The notes beneath the pieces were generated by a model. That model worked only from the letters and a program-made list of their open reading frames with translations. It did no database searches and was not told the origin of the DNA. A stretch of 64,000 nucleotides of DNA from NCBI GenBank assembly GCA_964411125.1, contig CAYPJU010000005.1:62001-126000 (forward strand), read 5' to 3'. The position numbers were made by a program, and so were the translations under genes. Numbering within the stretch: position 1 is the first letter of the stretch; every line of letters starts with the position of its first letter. This document shows positions 32,339 to 40,748 of this stretch, piece by piece. The stretch comes from JBFIHF01 sp964411125 (lineage in GTDB: Bacteria; Myxococcota_A; Bradymonadia; Bradymonadales; Bradymonadaceae).

Positions 32339-33246
32339 AGCGTCTGGCCCCCGCAATCGTCTCGCTTCTCGGCATTCTCGGACTGGCGTCCGCCCTCACG
32401 TACCTGGTGATGGTCGTGCTCGCCTTCCGCCCCGGGAGTGAGGGGGTCACCCAGTTTCTCGTCGGAGCCGGCGACGGGGACTTCAGTTTCGGATTTCTGC
32501 TCTTCGGCGTGCCAGTCCTCCTGCTGCTCGCCCATCTGTTCCTCCGGATACGTCTCGGGCGTTGGCTGCTCGACCGAGGCTGGGAAGATGCCGCCCGTGC
32601 CTATTCGGAAGGGCGAACGGGCGCGAATCTGCTGCGCGCACGAAAGGAAGCCCTCGCGAACCGTAACGTTCTGGCGCGAATTCACCTGCGTCACGGTGCC
32701 TACGACGATGCATGGACCGTGTTGACCGAGCTCGATCCGCGGCGCGGGAGCGACCCGTGGACGGTGGAGACCCGGGCGCTGCAGATCGAGACGGCGCTGC
32801 GTCGCGACAATCTGATCGACGCGAAAGCGTCACGCGACGCAGCGCGCGGCGCGCGAGGGAAGGGTGAGGGCTTCGCATGGCTCCATGCCGTGTCCGCCGA
32901 GATCGACGTGCGCGAAGGGGATCGCGACGCCGTCGACCGCGTCCTGGGCGAAGCGGACTGGGCCGGGCCTTCGGCGCCCCGCACCGCGATCACGCGCGCG
33001 ATGGCCGTGGCTCGGTTCGACGACATCCCTCATGCCGCCGAGGCGCTCGAGCAGCTCGAACGCCACGCGTCGACATGGCTCGCAGAGCTGCCGGGAGCCG
33101 CTGGGGAAGTCGCGGTGCTGAGGGCGCGACTGGCGGCGCAAGCGGGGCGAACCGACATCGACGATCCCGGCATCCAACCCTCCGAACAGTGGGACGACCG
33201 CTCCCGCTGGCTCTGGAAGAGGTTCGAGGAGGAGCGCGATGGGTGA
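32335..33246 (+). CDS. Membrane protein with TPR-like soluble part, unknown
   Basis: 303 residues. Two membrane segments near the N-terminus (SLLGILGLASALTYLVMVV and FLLFGVPVLLLLAHLFL) are followed by about 220 residues of Ala/Arg-rich helical repeats resembling degenerate TPRs (LARIHLRHGAYDDAWTVLTEL, ARFDDIPHAAEALEQLERHA). Translationally coupled to the histidine kinase before it and overlapping the CoA-binding gene by 8 bases. Possibly an accessory to the kinase; this is inference from coupling only. Confidence 0.65.
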   Translation: MKRLAPAIVSLLGILGLASALTYLVMVVLAFRPGSEGVTQFLVGAGDGDFSFGFLLFGVPVLLLLAHLFLRIRLGRWLLDRGWEDAARAYSEGRTGANLLRARKEALANRNVLARIHLRHGAYDDAWTVLTELDPRRGSDPWTVETRALQIETALRRDNLIDAKASRDAARGARGKGEGFAWLHAVSAEIDVREGDRDAVDRVLGEADWAGPSAPRTAITRAMAVARFDDIPHAAEALEQLERHASTWLAELPGAAGEVAVLRARLAAQAGRTDIDDPGIQPSEQWDDRSRWLWKRFEEERDG

Positions 33247-33655
33247 AGTGATCGACGACGACGACGGACTCGAGGAGACGATGCGCAACGTCAGCCGCGT
33301 CGCGGTGCTCGGGATGAAAGGGGAGGGGCCTGCTGGATCCGTCCCGCGCTACATGCGCCAGCACGGATACGAGACGATTCCGGTGAATCCGTATCGCAGC
33401 CAGGTCGACGGGATCGATGCCTTCGACTCACTCGACGAGCTGGACGGGGCCGTCGATCTGGTGCTGGTGTTTCGCCGCTCCGAGGACGTCCCCGGGCACG
33501 TCGACGAAATCCTGGCGCTCGACCCCCCTCCGCGCGCCGTCTGGCTTCAGCTCGGCATCCGCAACACCGCCGCCGCACGAAAGCTCGCCGAAAACGGCAT
33601 CGACGTCGTGCAAGATCGTTGTTTTTACGTGGAACACCGCCGGCTCATCGGCTAG
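33239..33655 (+). CDS. CoA-binding domain protein (YccU-like)
   Basis: 138 residues, a stand-alone Rossmann-type CoA-binding domain: RVAVLGMKGEGPAGSVPRY, then IPVNPYRSQVDG, DLVLVFRRSEDVPGHVDEIL, and the VWLQLGIRN block with VVQDRCFYVEH near the end. Small proteins of this type are widespread; they bind CoA, with no settled role. It ends the coupled run that begins with the histidine kinase. Confidence 0.85.
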   Translation: MGEVIDDDDGLEETMRNVSRVAVLGMKGEGPAGSVPRYMRQHGYETIPVNPYRSQVDGIDAFDSLDELDGAVDLVLVFRRSEDVPGHVDEILALDPPPRAVWLQLGIRNTAAARKLAENGIDVVQDRCFYVEHRRLIG

Positions 33656-33698
33656 AGCTTCCCGCGTCGCTGCGCTGGTTCCCTATCCTGCACACCGG

Positions 33699-33729
33699 TT
33701 GGACAGGGGCGCCCCGAACAGCGTAAATT
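33699..33729 (+). promoter_or_regulatory. Possible promoter for the 33766 gene
   Basis: TTGGAC (33699-33704) and TAAATT (33724-33729), spacer 19 bases (18 to GTAAAT). Initiation near 33736 would leave almost no leader for ATG 33742 but a normal one for GTG 33766. Confidence 0.35.
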
Positions 33730-33765
33730 GTCGCATTCTCGATGCGAACGCGACGCGGAGGTTCC

Positions 33766-35430
33766 GTGGGACTGAAATTCTTGGGCTTCCTGCTGGCGTC
33801 TGTCGGAGCCATCATCGGCCTCACCGTCGGTGTCGGCTTCGTGACGCTGCGGCGATGGCTCCTCCCGCTCGAACCTGCTCTCTACCTCGCGAGTGTCCTC
33901 GTGGTGCTCTTCGCGGTCATGGCGGCCGCGTGGGTTGTCGTCACCCAGCGTGAACTCGCCTCCGGAATCGGGGCGGAGGGAGAATCGGCCGAAGAACGCG
34001 GGCTCAAGCGCCTGGTCCTCATCGCCATCGGCGTCATCACCGGCGTGCTCTCCATCGGACTCATGGGGACCTGGGCGCTCGGCGAGGTTCGTGCGCGCTT
34101 CATCCCCTTCGTCGGAGACAGCTACGCCTCCCTGAAACAACCGTTGGCCGACCAGAGTCCCCACGTCCGCAAAGCGGCGTGCGAGGAGATCTTCCGTCGT
34201 GGTTGGGCGTTCCGCGCGAAAGGGGACCTCATGTCGGCGATGAACACCGACCCCGAATCTGCTCACGCATGCATCCAAACGGCGCAGTCGAACGAGTGGA
34301 AAGGGGGTGACATCTTCGCCAACAGCCTCGCCGAAGGGTGGGAAGCTCAACTGATGTCGCCCGAAGCCGAACCTGCGGCCATGTGCACAATCACACCGTG
34401 GCTGGCGGGCTTCGACACCCTCGCGGGGAACAACCCGACCGCGAGACTCCTGCGCTGTACCGCCTCGGCGGGATCCGATGACATTCGGCTCTGTTGCGCC
34501 AACGAACTCGCCAAAGGGGGCGATCTACATTCCCTGGTGTCGGGAGCCGACGAGCTCGAAGAGCAGGTCGACGGCAAAGTCTTCGGCACGCTGGTGCGCT
34601 ACGCCTACCGACCGCTCTCGCTCCCCGACAAGCAGCAGGCTGTCGTGAACACGCTCCAGATGGACGACGAAAAGACTCGACGGTGGCTGGCCGCGCTCGG
34701 TTGCGGGAAGCTGGATCCGACCAAGAATCAGTCCGCCCTCATCGATGGTTTCTTTCCCCTCGTCGAGTCGAGGACCTGTCCGCTCACCGCCGAGCAGCAG
34801 ATCGAGTACACCGCGCCTGCGGCGTGGGTCCGCCTCTGCAGCGAGATCGCCGACGCGCCGACCGACGAACCGATCGAAAAGGCGGTCTGCGAATCGGTCG
34901 TCGCCGCCAAGATCGACAAGAGCGTGGCCGAGGCCAAACTGCGTGTCTGGGAGGCGATCCGCGCTCCCTTCATGCAGGAGAGCGCTCAGTTCGTGACCTC
35001 CGGCGTCGTCCGAGCGGAGCGAATGGGAAGCGGCGGCGGCAGAAAGGCCGAGTACGTGCGCAAGAAGCTCGCGGAGAGAGACTTCATCTTGTCGCAATCG
35101 GTCAACGACTGGGCCGCCCGAATGGATCGCAACGACCAGCCCGGATGTTACCGACGTGACCTCTCGACCATCAGCTCGAACACCACGGAGCAGACTTTCC
35201 GACAGTCCCAGCCGATCTGGACGATCGACTGCGAGTCGATGGACAACCGGACCCTCGGTCAACTGATCGCGGACCGAAACCAGACGCTCAACGACCTCGC
35301 CGACGGCAAGGGAATCGAATCGGGGCCCGACCGTAAGGGCGTCCGGGAAAAGCCGCAGTTCGAGAAGGCGAAGAAGATGGCGAACGACTACATGAAGAAG
35401 AACAACATCAACGGAATGGGAGCAAAGTGA
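33766..35430 (+). CDS. Large membrane-anchored protein of unknown function
   Basis: 554 residues from GTG 33766, which has GGAGG 4 bases upstream (an ATG at 33742 would add 8 residues). Three membrane segments at the N-terminus (FLGFLLASVGAIIGLTVG, LYLASVLVVLFAVMAAAWVV, LVLIAIGVITGVLSIGL) precede about 440 soluble residues. This part has many single Cys (SPHVRKAACEEIF, TARLLRCTA, IRLCCANELAK) and HEAT-like helices. The C-terminus is Lys/Asn-rich. No known family. It lies upstream of the Tad-like operon but is separated from it by a sigma-54 type promoter. Confidence 0.7.
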   Translation: MGLKFLGFLLASVGAIIGLTVGVGFVTLRRWLLPLEPALYLASVLVVLFAVMAAAWVVVTQRELASGIGAEGESAEERGLKRLVLIAIGVITGVLSIGLMGTWALGEVRARFIPFVGDSYASLKQPLADQSPHVRKAACEEIFRRGWAFRAKGDLMSAMNTDPESAHACIQTAQSNEWKGGDIFANSLAEGWEAQLMSPEAEPAAMCTITPWLAGFDTLAGNNPTARLLRCTASAGSDDIRLCCANELAKGGDLHSLVSGADELEEQVDGKVFGTLVRYAYRPLSLPDKQQAVVNTLQMDDEKTRRWLAALGCGKLDPTKNQSALIDGFFPLVESRTCPLTAEQQIEYTAPAAWVRLCSEIADAPTDEPIEKAVCESVVAAKIDKSVAEAKLRVWEAIRAPFMQESAQFVTSGVVRAERMGSGGGRKAEYVRKKLAERDFILSQSVNDWAARMDRNDQPGCYRRDLSTISSNTTEQTFRQSQPIWTIDCESMDNRTLGQLIADRNQTLNDLADGKGIESGPDRKGVREKPQFEKAKKMANDYMKKNNINGMGAK

Positions 35431-35454
35431 CGGGATGGTCTGGTGGCCGTGGCG

Positions 35455-35471
35455 CGTGACAAACTGTCACG
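35455..35471. promoter_or_regulatory. Inverted repeat, possible activator site upstream of sigma-54 promoter
   Basis: CGTGACA-AAC-TGTCACG, a perfect 7-bp dyad with 3-base centre, about 55 bases upstream of the -24 element. No T run follows, so it is unlikely to be a terminator of the preceding gene. A binding site for an enhancer-binding protein is plausible. Confidence 0.5.
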
Positions 35472-35523
35472 GCTGATCCCCCGCTCGGCCTGCTCGCGAG
35501 ACACCTGAAACGACTTCGAAATG

Positions 35524-35540
35524 TTGGCGTGATATCTGCT
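35524..35540 (+). promoter_or_regulatory. Sigma-54 (-24/-12) promoter candidate for the Tad-like operon
   Basis: TTGGC at 35524-35528 and CTGCT around 35536-35540. The invariant GG and GC are 10 bases apart as in the sigma-54 consensus TGGCACG-N4-TTGC. It lies about 52 bases before the first ATG of the operon at 35593. Confidence 0.6.
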
Positions 35541-35592
35541 TGTAGGGGGACGAAAGTGAAAGTCCGCCGACGAGCATTCCGAAGAACGGCTT

Positions 35593-36666
35593 ATGAAACT
35601 ACTTCCCAACACAGCGGGCATGCTGCTGACGGCCCTCGGCCACGTCTGTGGCGTGGCCGCGATAGCCCTCGGGCTCGCTCTCGCGATGATGCCCGCGGAT
35701 TTCGCGCTGGAGGTCATCAAGACGACGGTGGGGGACGAGCAGTTGCTCGAAATGAGCAGCACTGCCTTCGTCCTGCACGTCGGCCTGTCGGCGACGATCT
35801 GGGCGTTCCTCTTCATCGCGTTTTGCTATGTGAGGGTGCGCCGTCGTGAGCTCGCCAACGACGAGCGCCGGGTAGTCCGGCTCGCTCGCGGCTCCGTGAT
35901 GACGGAGACGCTCGTCATCCTCCCGCTCTTCTTCGTCCTGACGTTCGGTACCGCGCAGATGGTCATCAACAACATCGCCGGAGCGCTCTGCAACGTGGCG
36001 GCGTTCGAGGCGGGCCGGGCAGCCTGGATCTGGAAACCCGAGGCCGACGCATCGCGGATGGGCACCGACGAGGACAAGGCGACGGACATGGCCCGGATCG
36101 CCGCGGCGATGGTGATGACTCCCGTCGCTCCAGGAGACTTCTTCGGGAACGGCTGGATCAGCTCCGAGGACGCACGGCACATGCGCCACGCCCTCGCCCT
36201 GACTCACATCCCGATCTTCGGATATCTCCTCCCCGAGGCGGCGACCAACCTGCTGGCACTGACGCAGTTTGCCGACCCCATCGCGTCGGAGGGCAACAGG
36301 TACTTCAGCCGCGCCCTCGACGAGTCCGCTTTCGTCATTCGAACGATCAAGAAGTTCACCCACGCCTATCACGTCACCGAAGTGGAGATCGCCGAACAGG
36401 ACGGGCGACTCGGTGTGAACCTCACCTACTATCACCACATCGCGATGCCCCTCGTCGGCCGCATCTTCGGCAACGACGGGCTACATCTCGGGTTCGACTC
36501 CTCGCTTCGTACCGGTCGCTACGCCAAGTACGAGCGCTTCTACGGATTTCGAACCCAGATCAATACGCCAAATCCGAGCCTTCCGGCCGGCCCGTTCGTC
36601 GGTTCACCGCCGTCCGAGCCGAGCATCGAAGGGTCGATCCGTGGGGAGACTGGTTTCAATGATTGA
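35593..36666 (+). CDS. TadE-like pseudopilin preceded by two membrane segments
   Basis: 357 residues. Residues 8-32 and 58-80 are membrane segments. After a basic stretch (RVRRREL to RLARG) there is a class III prepilin-like motif: G100 followed by SVMTE with Glu at +5, then the hydrophobic LVILPLFFVLTFGTAQMV, as in TadE proteins. The remaining 230 residues are soluble (WKPEADASRMGTDEDKATD and on) and would be extracytoplasmic. A prepilin site 100 residues in, behind two other membrane spans, is unusual. First gene of the operon behind the sigma-54 candidate; it overlaps the next gene. Confidence 0.72.
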   Translation: MKLLPNTAGMLLTALGHVCGVAAIALGLALAMMPADFALEVIKTTVGDEQLLEMSSTAFVLHVGLSATIWAFLFIAFCYVRVRRRELANDERRVVRLARGSVMTETLVILPLFFVLTFGTAQMVINNIAGALCNVAAFEAGRAAWIWKPEADASRMGTDEDKATDMARIAAAMVMTPVAPGDFFGNGWISSEDARHMRHALALTHIPIFGYLLPEAATNLLALTQFADPIASEGNRYFSRALDESAFVIRTIKKFTHAYHVTEVEIAEQDGRLGVNLTYYHHIAMPLVGRIFGNDGLHLGFDSSLRTGRYAKYERFYGFRTQINTPNPSLPAGPFVGSPPSEPSIEGSIRGETGFND

Positions 36667-38098
36667 GTTTTTGAGGTCATTCGATCCCCGTCGAGCACTG
36701 GCGAGGATTCACGCGAACCAGCAGGGCGCCGTGGCGTTCATGGTTCTCTGTGCCCTGCTCATCGTCATGATGATGGCGTGGGCGCTCTTCGACGCACAGG
36801 AGTCCGCCCGCGAGGCGCTCGACGTGCAGGCAGCGGCTGACACTGCCGCCTGGAGTCAATCTGCCGTCGAATCCCGGTCGATGAACACGATCAGCTTCGC
36901 CAACATCGCCAAGCGCATCGTGTTCGGGACGGCGGCCTACTACCAGGCCCTCTGGATCGCGTTCATCGAGATTCTCGCGATCGCCGTGATCCTCAGCGTC
37001 GCCTGTATCATCGTAGACGTCTTATGTTTCGGCTGTATTACGTCCATATGTGAAAAGGTGATCGAGTTCACGGTCGAGGTGGGGCTCATGATGATCGAGG
37101 AGTTACCGGACCTCGTGACATTAGAAACCGACTTGTTCACGTCACACTGGCTCGCGGACATACAGGCGCTCGACGCCTACCAGCAATACATGAGCGACCT
37201 CACGCCCTGGTGGGGCTGGGCCGAAGCCTATAGCCGCGGCTCGCGTAACGGCGCCACCGTCGTAGGATCGTGGCCCGTGCCGAAGACCGTCAGCTCGCTC
37301 GGCCTCACACAGACAGGGCTGCAGGACAGCTTGCCGATCAGACGGGGCACGGGAGAGGCATGGATGACCGACCTCTGCCTGCGCTCCTGGGGCGGTTGGG
37401 ACATCGTGGTCTTCCTCGCCGAGTACATCATCAAGAATGAGATCAACGACGCCGGCAACTGGAAGCGCATGTTGGCACACGTGATCGCGGGGCCGCTCGC
37501 CGCGTTCCAGTTCCCGGCGGGCTGCGGCATCAACTGGCTCATCATGGGACAGGACCAGGCGATCCAGCCGTGGCAGATCAAGAGCGGGTACAGTAACTCG
37601 ACCTGGCTGAGAGACACCTCCAACATCGTCTTCTCGTACCACCCAGACATTCATCGCATGACCGAGCGAAAGCGTCGCAAGTACATGTACATCAGCAAGG
37701 GCGACGACGATGTCCCCCTTCTCTACGACGGCGGGGGCTCGTTCGGGATGGCCCGCTCCGAGATCACCTTCCAATCCGGCGAGCCAGACCTATGGCATAC
37801 GTCGTGGTCGGCGCGCATGCGACCCGTGGCGCTCCCGGGAGAGTGGTCGGGGCTTCCGAGTAACCAGACCTTGCTCAACGCGTGGCACGACGTGCTCCCC
37901 TACATCGCCATCGGCGCTGTCCTCAACACCGCAATCCAGACGGTCGCCTCGGGGATCAGCGGCAGCGCCGGGAGCGGTTCCAACGGCGACGACTTCGACT
38001 TCGAGGCCGTCCTCTCCTCCACCGCTGGCGACTTCCTCAAAATGGAGGGCGCTTTCGGCGGTCTCTCCCAGGAACGAATCGAAGGGCTGCCGAAATGA
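36659..38098 (+). CDS. TadG-like membrane protein
   Basis: 479 residues. A short cytoplasmic lead is followed by NQQGAVAFMVLCALLIVMM, the TadG-type N-terminal segment. Then come QESAREALDVQAAADTAAW and NTISFANIAKRI, the blocks usual for TadG-like proteins. There is a second hydrophobic region (IEILAIAVILSVACIIVDV) and a long soluble part with several Trp-rich sections. The Glu+5 of true prepilins is missing. Translation is probably coupled: its ATG lies inside the last codons of the upstream gene, and its TGA overlaps the next ATG (38095-38098). Confidence 0.75.
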   Translation: MIEFLRSFDPRRALARIHANQQGAVAFMVLCALLIVMMMAWALFDAQESAREALDVQAAADTAAWSQSAVESRSMNTISFANIAKRIVFGTAAYYQALWIAFIEILAIAVILSVACIIVDVLCFGCITSICEKVIEFTVEVGLMMIEELPDLVTLETDLFTSHWLADIQALDAYQQYMSDLTPWWGWAEAYSRGSRNGATVVGSWPVPKTVSSLGLTQTGLQDSLPIRRGTGEAWMTDLCLRSWGGWDIVVFLAEYIIKNEINDAGNWKRMLAHVIAGPLAAFQFPAGCGINWLIMGQDQAIQPWQIKSGYSNSTWLRDTSNIVFSYHPDIHRMTERKRRKYMYISKGDDDVPLLYDGGGSFGMARSEITFQSGEPDLWHTSWSARMRPVALPGEWSGLPSNQTLLNAWHDVLPYIAIGAVLNTAIQTVASGISGSAGSGSNGDDFDFEAVLSSTAGDFLKMEGAFGGLSQERIEGLPK

Positions 38099-39099
38099 TC
38101 GATTCTCTACGGAACATTCGACGCGAGCTCCACCGCGACGAAGAAGGCGTGGCGATGACCGAATTCGTCATCTTCATGCCAGCCTGGGTGGTCGTGCTGA
38201 TCGGCGTCTTCGCGCTCGGCAGGCTCGGGCTCGATACCACCCGCGTCAAGATGACTGCCCAGAAGCAGATGTGGGACGAAGTCATCCCACTGACCGATTC
38301 CGATCTCGACATTCACATGTCTCCGCGACTGGGAGGCCCCGCGGCCGGTGTGCATCTCGGTGGCCTCGCCAGCGACAGCGACAACGACCAACAGGTACAG
38401 GATGGCGTCGAGGCGGCGATCATGGGGGGCGGTCTCGGCGTCTTCGGGCACTGGGGAGAGTCCTACGCGCGCGTCGCACCCTTCCAGATCGTAGGCTCGA
38501 TCGCGGACTTCGCGCAGGTCGACGACCTCACGTTCCGGGGCGGTACCGACATTCTGAACGATCGGTCCTACCCTAAGATGCTGCTCGACGATTCCCTGGA
38601 GGCCGCCGTGCCTTCGGGGAGTGGATTCGCTGCGATCCTGGGCGCCGTTCTCGGGGCGTCCGGCATCATGCCTGCCATCGGCGCCGGCGTGCGGTACGGG
38701 ACCGTCTTCGGAGAAGTCGAGGACGAGCAGATCAACATGGCGGCGGGGCAGACGACGGCCGCCTCCGCGCACTACGACATCCTCGTCGCACCGAGCCCCA
38801 AACGAGGGGACCTGGAGACCAAGGCGAGCGACCTTCTCGCCTACGCCCTCCTGCAGGCCGACGAGAAATATTTCGACCTCTTTTACTTCGGCGAGAACAA
38901 CTACGGAGGCAGTGGCGGAAGCTCCTCGACCCATGACGTCGGCGGCGCGCTCGACAATGCCAACTCCGACATCGAAGACGGATACGAGGAAGCCGAGGAG
39001 CAGCTCGAGGAACAGTGCGAGCCCTTCGACAACCAGTCCGATTGCGAAAGCTGCACGAACGCGGGCTTCGATAACCCCGACGACTGCTTCCCGGAATGA
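38095..39099 (+). CDS. TadE-like pseudopilin with Cys-rich tail
   Basis: 334 residues. An 18-residue basic lead ends in EEG, followed by VAMTE with Glu at +5 and FVIFMPAWVVVLIGVFALG, a good TadE or prepilin processing site. The soluble part has Gly-rich sections (IMGGGLGVFGHWG, ILGAVLGASGIMPAIGAG). It ends in an acidic helix and a tail with four Cys (EQCEP, SDCESC, DDCF) that could form two disulfides. Third gene of the operon, coupled to the previous one by ATGA. Likely substrate of the prepilin peptidase. Confidence 0.75.
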   Translation: MIDSLRNIRRELHRDEEGVAMTEFVIFMPAWVVVLIGVFALGRLGLDTTRVKMTAQKQMWDEVIPLTDSDLDIHMSPRLGGPAAGVHLGGLASDSDNDQQVQDGVEAAIMGGGLGVFGHWGESYARVAPFQIVGSIADFAQVDDLTFRGGTDILNDRSYPKMLLDDSLEAAVPSGSGFAAILGAVLGASGIMPAIGAGVRYGTVFGEVEDEQINMAAGQTTAASAHYDILVAPSPKRGDLETKASDLLAYALLQADEKYFDLFYFGENNYGGSGGSSSTHDVGGALDNANSDIEDGYEEAEEQLEEQCEPFDNQSDCESCTNAGFDNPDDCFPE

Positions 39100-39112
39100 C
39101 GGAGGCCGAACG

Positions 39113-40192
39113 ATGACGACCACGAAAGTGAAATTTTTGAAAGGCCTCGCCAAGATTGCAGGCGCCGGCGCCACGATCTTCGCCGTCGGATTCGGTGTCA
39201 TCACTTTCGGCGACTCCGAAGGAACTCCGGCCGTCCAAGAAGCGAAGGCCGACATCTGGTCCCTCTCCTTCACCGGCAACGACAACCAGAAGAAGTTCGT
39301 CGATGCCTTGATGGCCGAGGGGATGGAGGAGCCGCGCGCGTACAACTGGAACGACAACGTCGTCTTTTTCTCCACCACCACCACCGCTGAGTCGCCCGTC
39401 CAGGTCATGCGGCGCTTTCAGGACCAGTTCGTCGAACAGGGTCTCAATTCCGAGCCGCACTACACGACCCTCCCGCCCATCAGCGAGGTCGGCGTGGACT
39501 TCTGGGAGGCGGGTAAAGACCAGCAGCGCCGCGGCGCCAACCTGATGGCAAAGCACGTGAAGTCCAAGGACGACATGTTCTCCGGAGGGGTGGTTCCGAC
39601 CATCGTCACCGACAACATGGTCCAGATGATCGGCGTCGAGCCCAAAGGGGACACCAAAGGCTCGATGGAGTTCGTCCTCGCGATGGCCGACACGATGAAG
39701 GAAGGGAAGACCGTCGCCGATACCATCCAGGGTATCCGCTATCTCGACGCGGTCCGAACGAACTCCGGCCTAACCCGGATCACCGCGACCTGGAGCGACG
39801 AGAACTTCGACTTCGACCGCATCAAGGCGCCCGAAAAGCGAGCCGAAGAGATCGTCCCCGCTGCGCGGACCATCGAAGTGCCGAAATGCCTCGGATGCTC
39901 CCGAATGATGTATTTCGAAGGCCTCTCGGTGGGCGAGAAGGGCTACGTGAACGAGATCTTCCGGTCGCCCAAACCCGCGCTCGAGACCCTGACCTTCTAC
40001 GATCAGGCGCTCCGGAAGCGGGGATGGCAACTCACGGATTCCAGCCGCACCATGATCGCCGCGAAAAAGGGTGGTCTGATGGAAGAGGCGGGCGGCAAAC
40101 TCGCCCACTACGCCCGCGGGAACGACTTCATCACCGTGCTCGCCTACCCCGAGGAGGCCGGCTCGACCGTCCAACTCTTCGAGTCCCCCTGA
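39113..40192 (+). CDS. Exported protein of the Tad-like operon, unknown
   Basis: 359 residues. An uncleaved or signal-type hydrophobic segment at 10-32 (IAGAGATIFAVGFGVITF) is followed by about 320 soluble residues. These include a two-part VVFFSTTTTAESPVQVMRRF and VLAYPEEAGSTVQLF symmetry around a central KCLGCSRMMYF (CxxC). GGAGG 7 bases upstream supports ATG 39113. It is the last gene of the four-gene operon, 13 bases after the previous stop. No family recognised; perhaps a periplasmic partner of the pseudopilins. Confidence 0.68.
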   Translation: MTTTKVKFLKGLAKIAGAGATIFAVGFGVITFGDSEGTPAVQEAKADIWSLSFTGNDNQKKFVDALMAEGMEEPRAYNWNDNVVFFSTTTTAESPVQVMRRFQDQFVEQGLNSEPHYTTLPPISEVGVDFWEAGKDQQRRGANLMAKHVKSKDDMFSGGVVPTIVTDNMVQMIGVEPKGDTKGSMEFVLAMADTMKEGKTVADTIQGIRYLDAVRTNSGLTRITATWSDENFDFDRIKAPEKRAEEIVPAARTIEVPKCLGCSRMMYFEGLSVGEKGYVNEIFRSPKPALETLTFYDQALRKRGWQLTDSSRTMIAAKKGGLMEEAGGKLAHYARGNDFITVLAYPEEAGSTVQLFESP

Positions 40193-40241
40193 CCCCAGCC
40201 CGATCCAATAGCCCACTGTTTCGCCAATTGAGCCGATCCGC

Positions 40242-40270
40242 TTGCGGTTCGTCGGCCGTGGTGCTACAGA
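40242..40270 (+). promoter_or_regulatory. Promoter candidate for rplS
   Basis: TTGCGG (40242-40247), 17-base spacer, TACAGA (40265-40270), about 55 bases before the rplS start. Confidence 0.5.
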
Positions 40271-40324
40271 ATGCGGCCTTCGATCGGGACCGCTCGCAGC
40301 GGTCCACAGTTTTTGGAGCCTGAG

Positions 40325-40678
40325 ATGAACCTGATTGACAAGATTGATTCCGAGCAGCTGCGCGAAGTACCTCACTTTCGCCCTGGAGACACGGTGCGAG
40401 TACACCTTCGCATTCGCGAGGGAGAGAAGGAGCGCGTTCAGGTCTTCGAAGGCGTCTGTATCGGTCGCAGCGGTGGCGGACTGAACGAGACCTTCACCGT
40501 CCGCAAGACCTCCTACGGCGTCGGCGTCGAGCGCGTCTTCCCCGTGCACAGCCCGCGTATCGAGCAGATCGAAGTTGCGTCGATCGGACGCGTCCGTCGC
40601 GCGAAGCTCTTCTACCTGCGCCAGCGAAGTGGCAAGTCGGCCCGTATTCGCACGAAGCGCGACCGGAAAGGTCTCTGA
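40325..40678 (+). CDS. rplS: 50S ribosomal protein L19
   Basis: 117 residues, normal for L19. Family blocks: FRPGDTVRVHLRIREGEKER, VQVFEGVCIGRSGGGLNETF, SYGVGVERVFPVHSP and the end block RAKLFYLRQRSGKSARI. GGAG lies 6 bases before ATG 40325. In many bacteria L19 follows rpsP-rimM-trmD and precedes rnhB. Here it has its own promoter, and a pseudo-ATPase gene lies between it and rnhB. Confidence 0.98.
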   Translation: MNLIDKIDSEQLREVPHFRPGDTVRVHLRIREGEKERVQVFEGVCIGRSGGGLNETFTVRKTSYGVGVERVFPVHSPRIEQIEVASIGRVRRAKLFYLRQRSGKSARIRTKRDRKGL

Positions 40679-40748
40679 GCAACGCAAAAGTCGATTGCGG
40701 CGCGCGGCGGGTAGCAGGTAAAACCGTGTTACCCCACTAGACCGCGCG

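Noticed and set aside
35455..35471. Dyad CGTGACA-AAC-TGTCACG as a CRP/FNR site or terminator
   Set aside because: Half-site spacing is 7 rather than the 6 of CRP-type sites, and there is no T tract, so an activator site for the sigma-54 promoter fits better.
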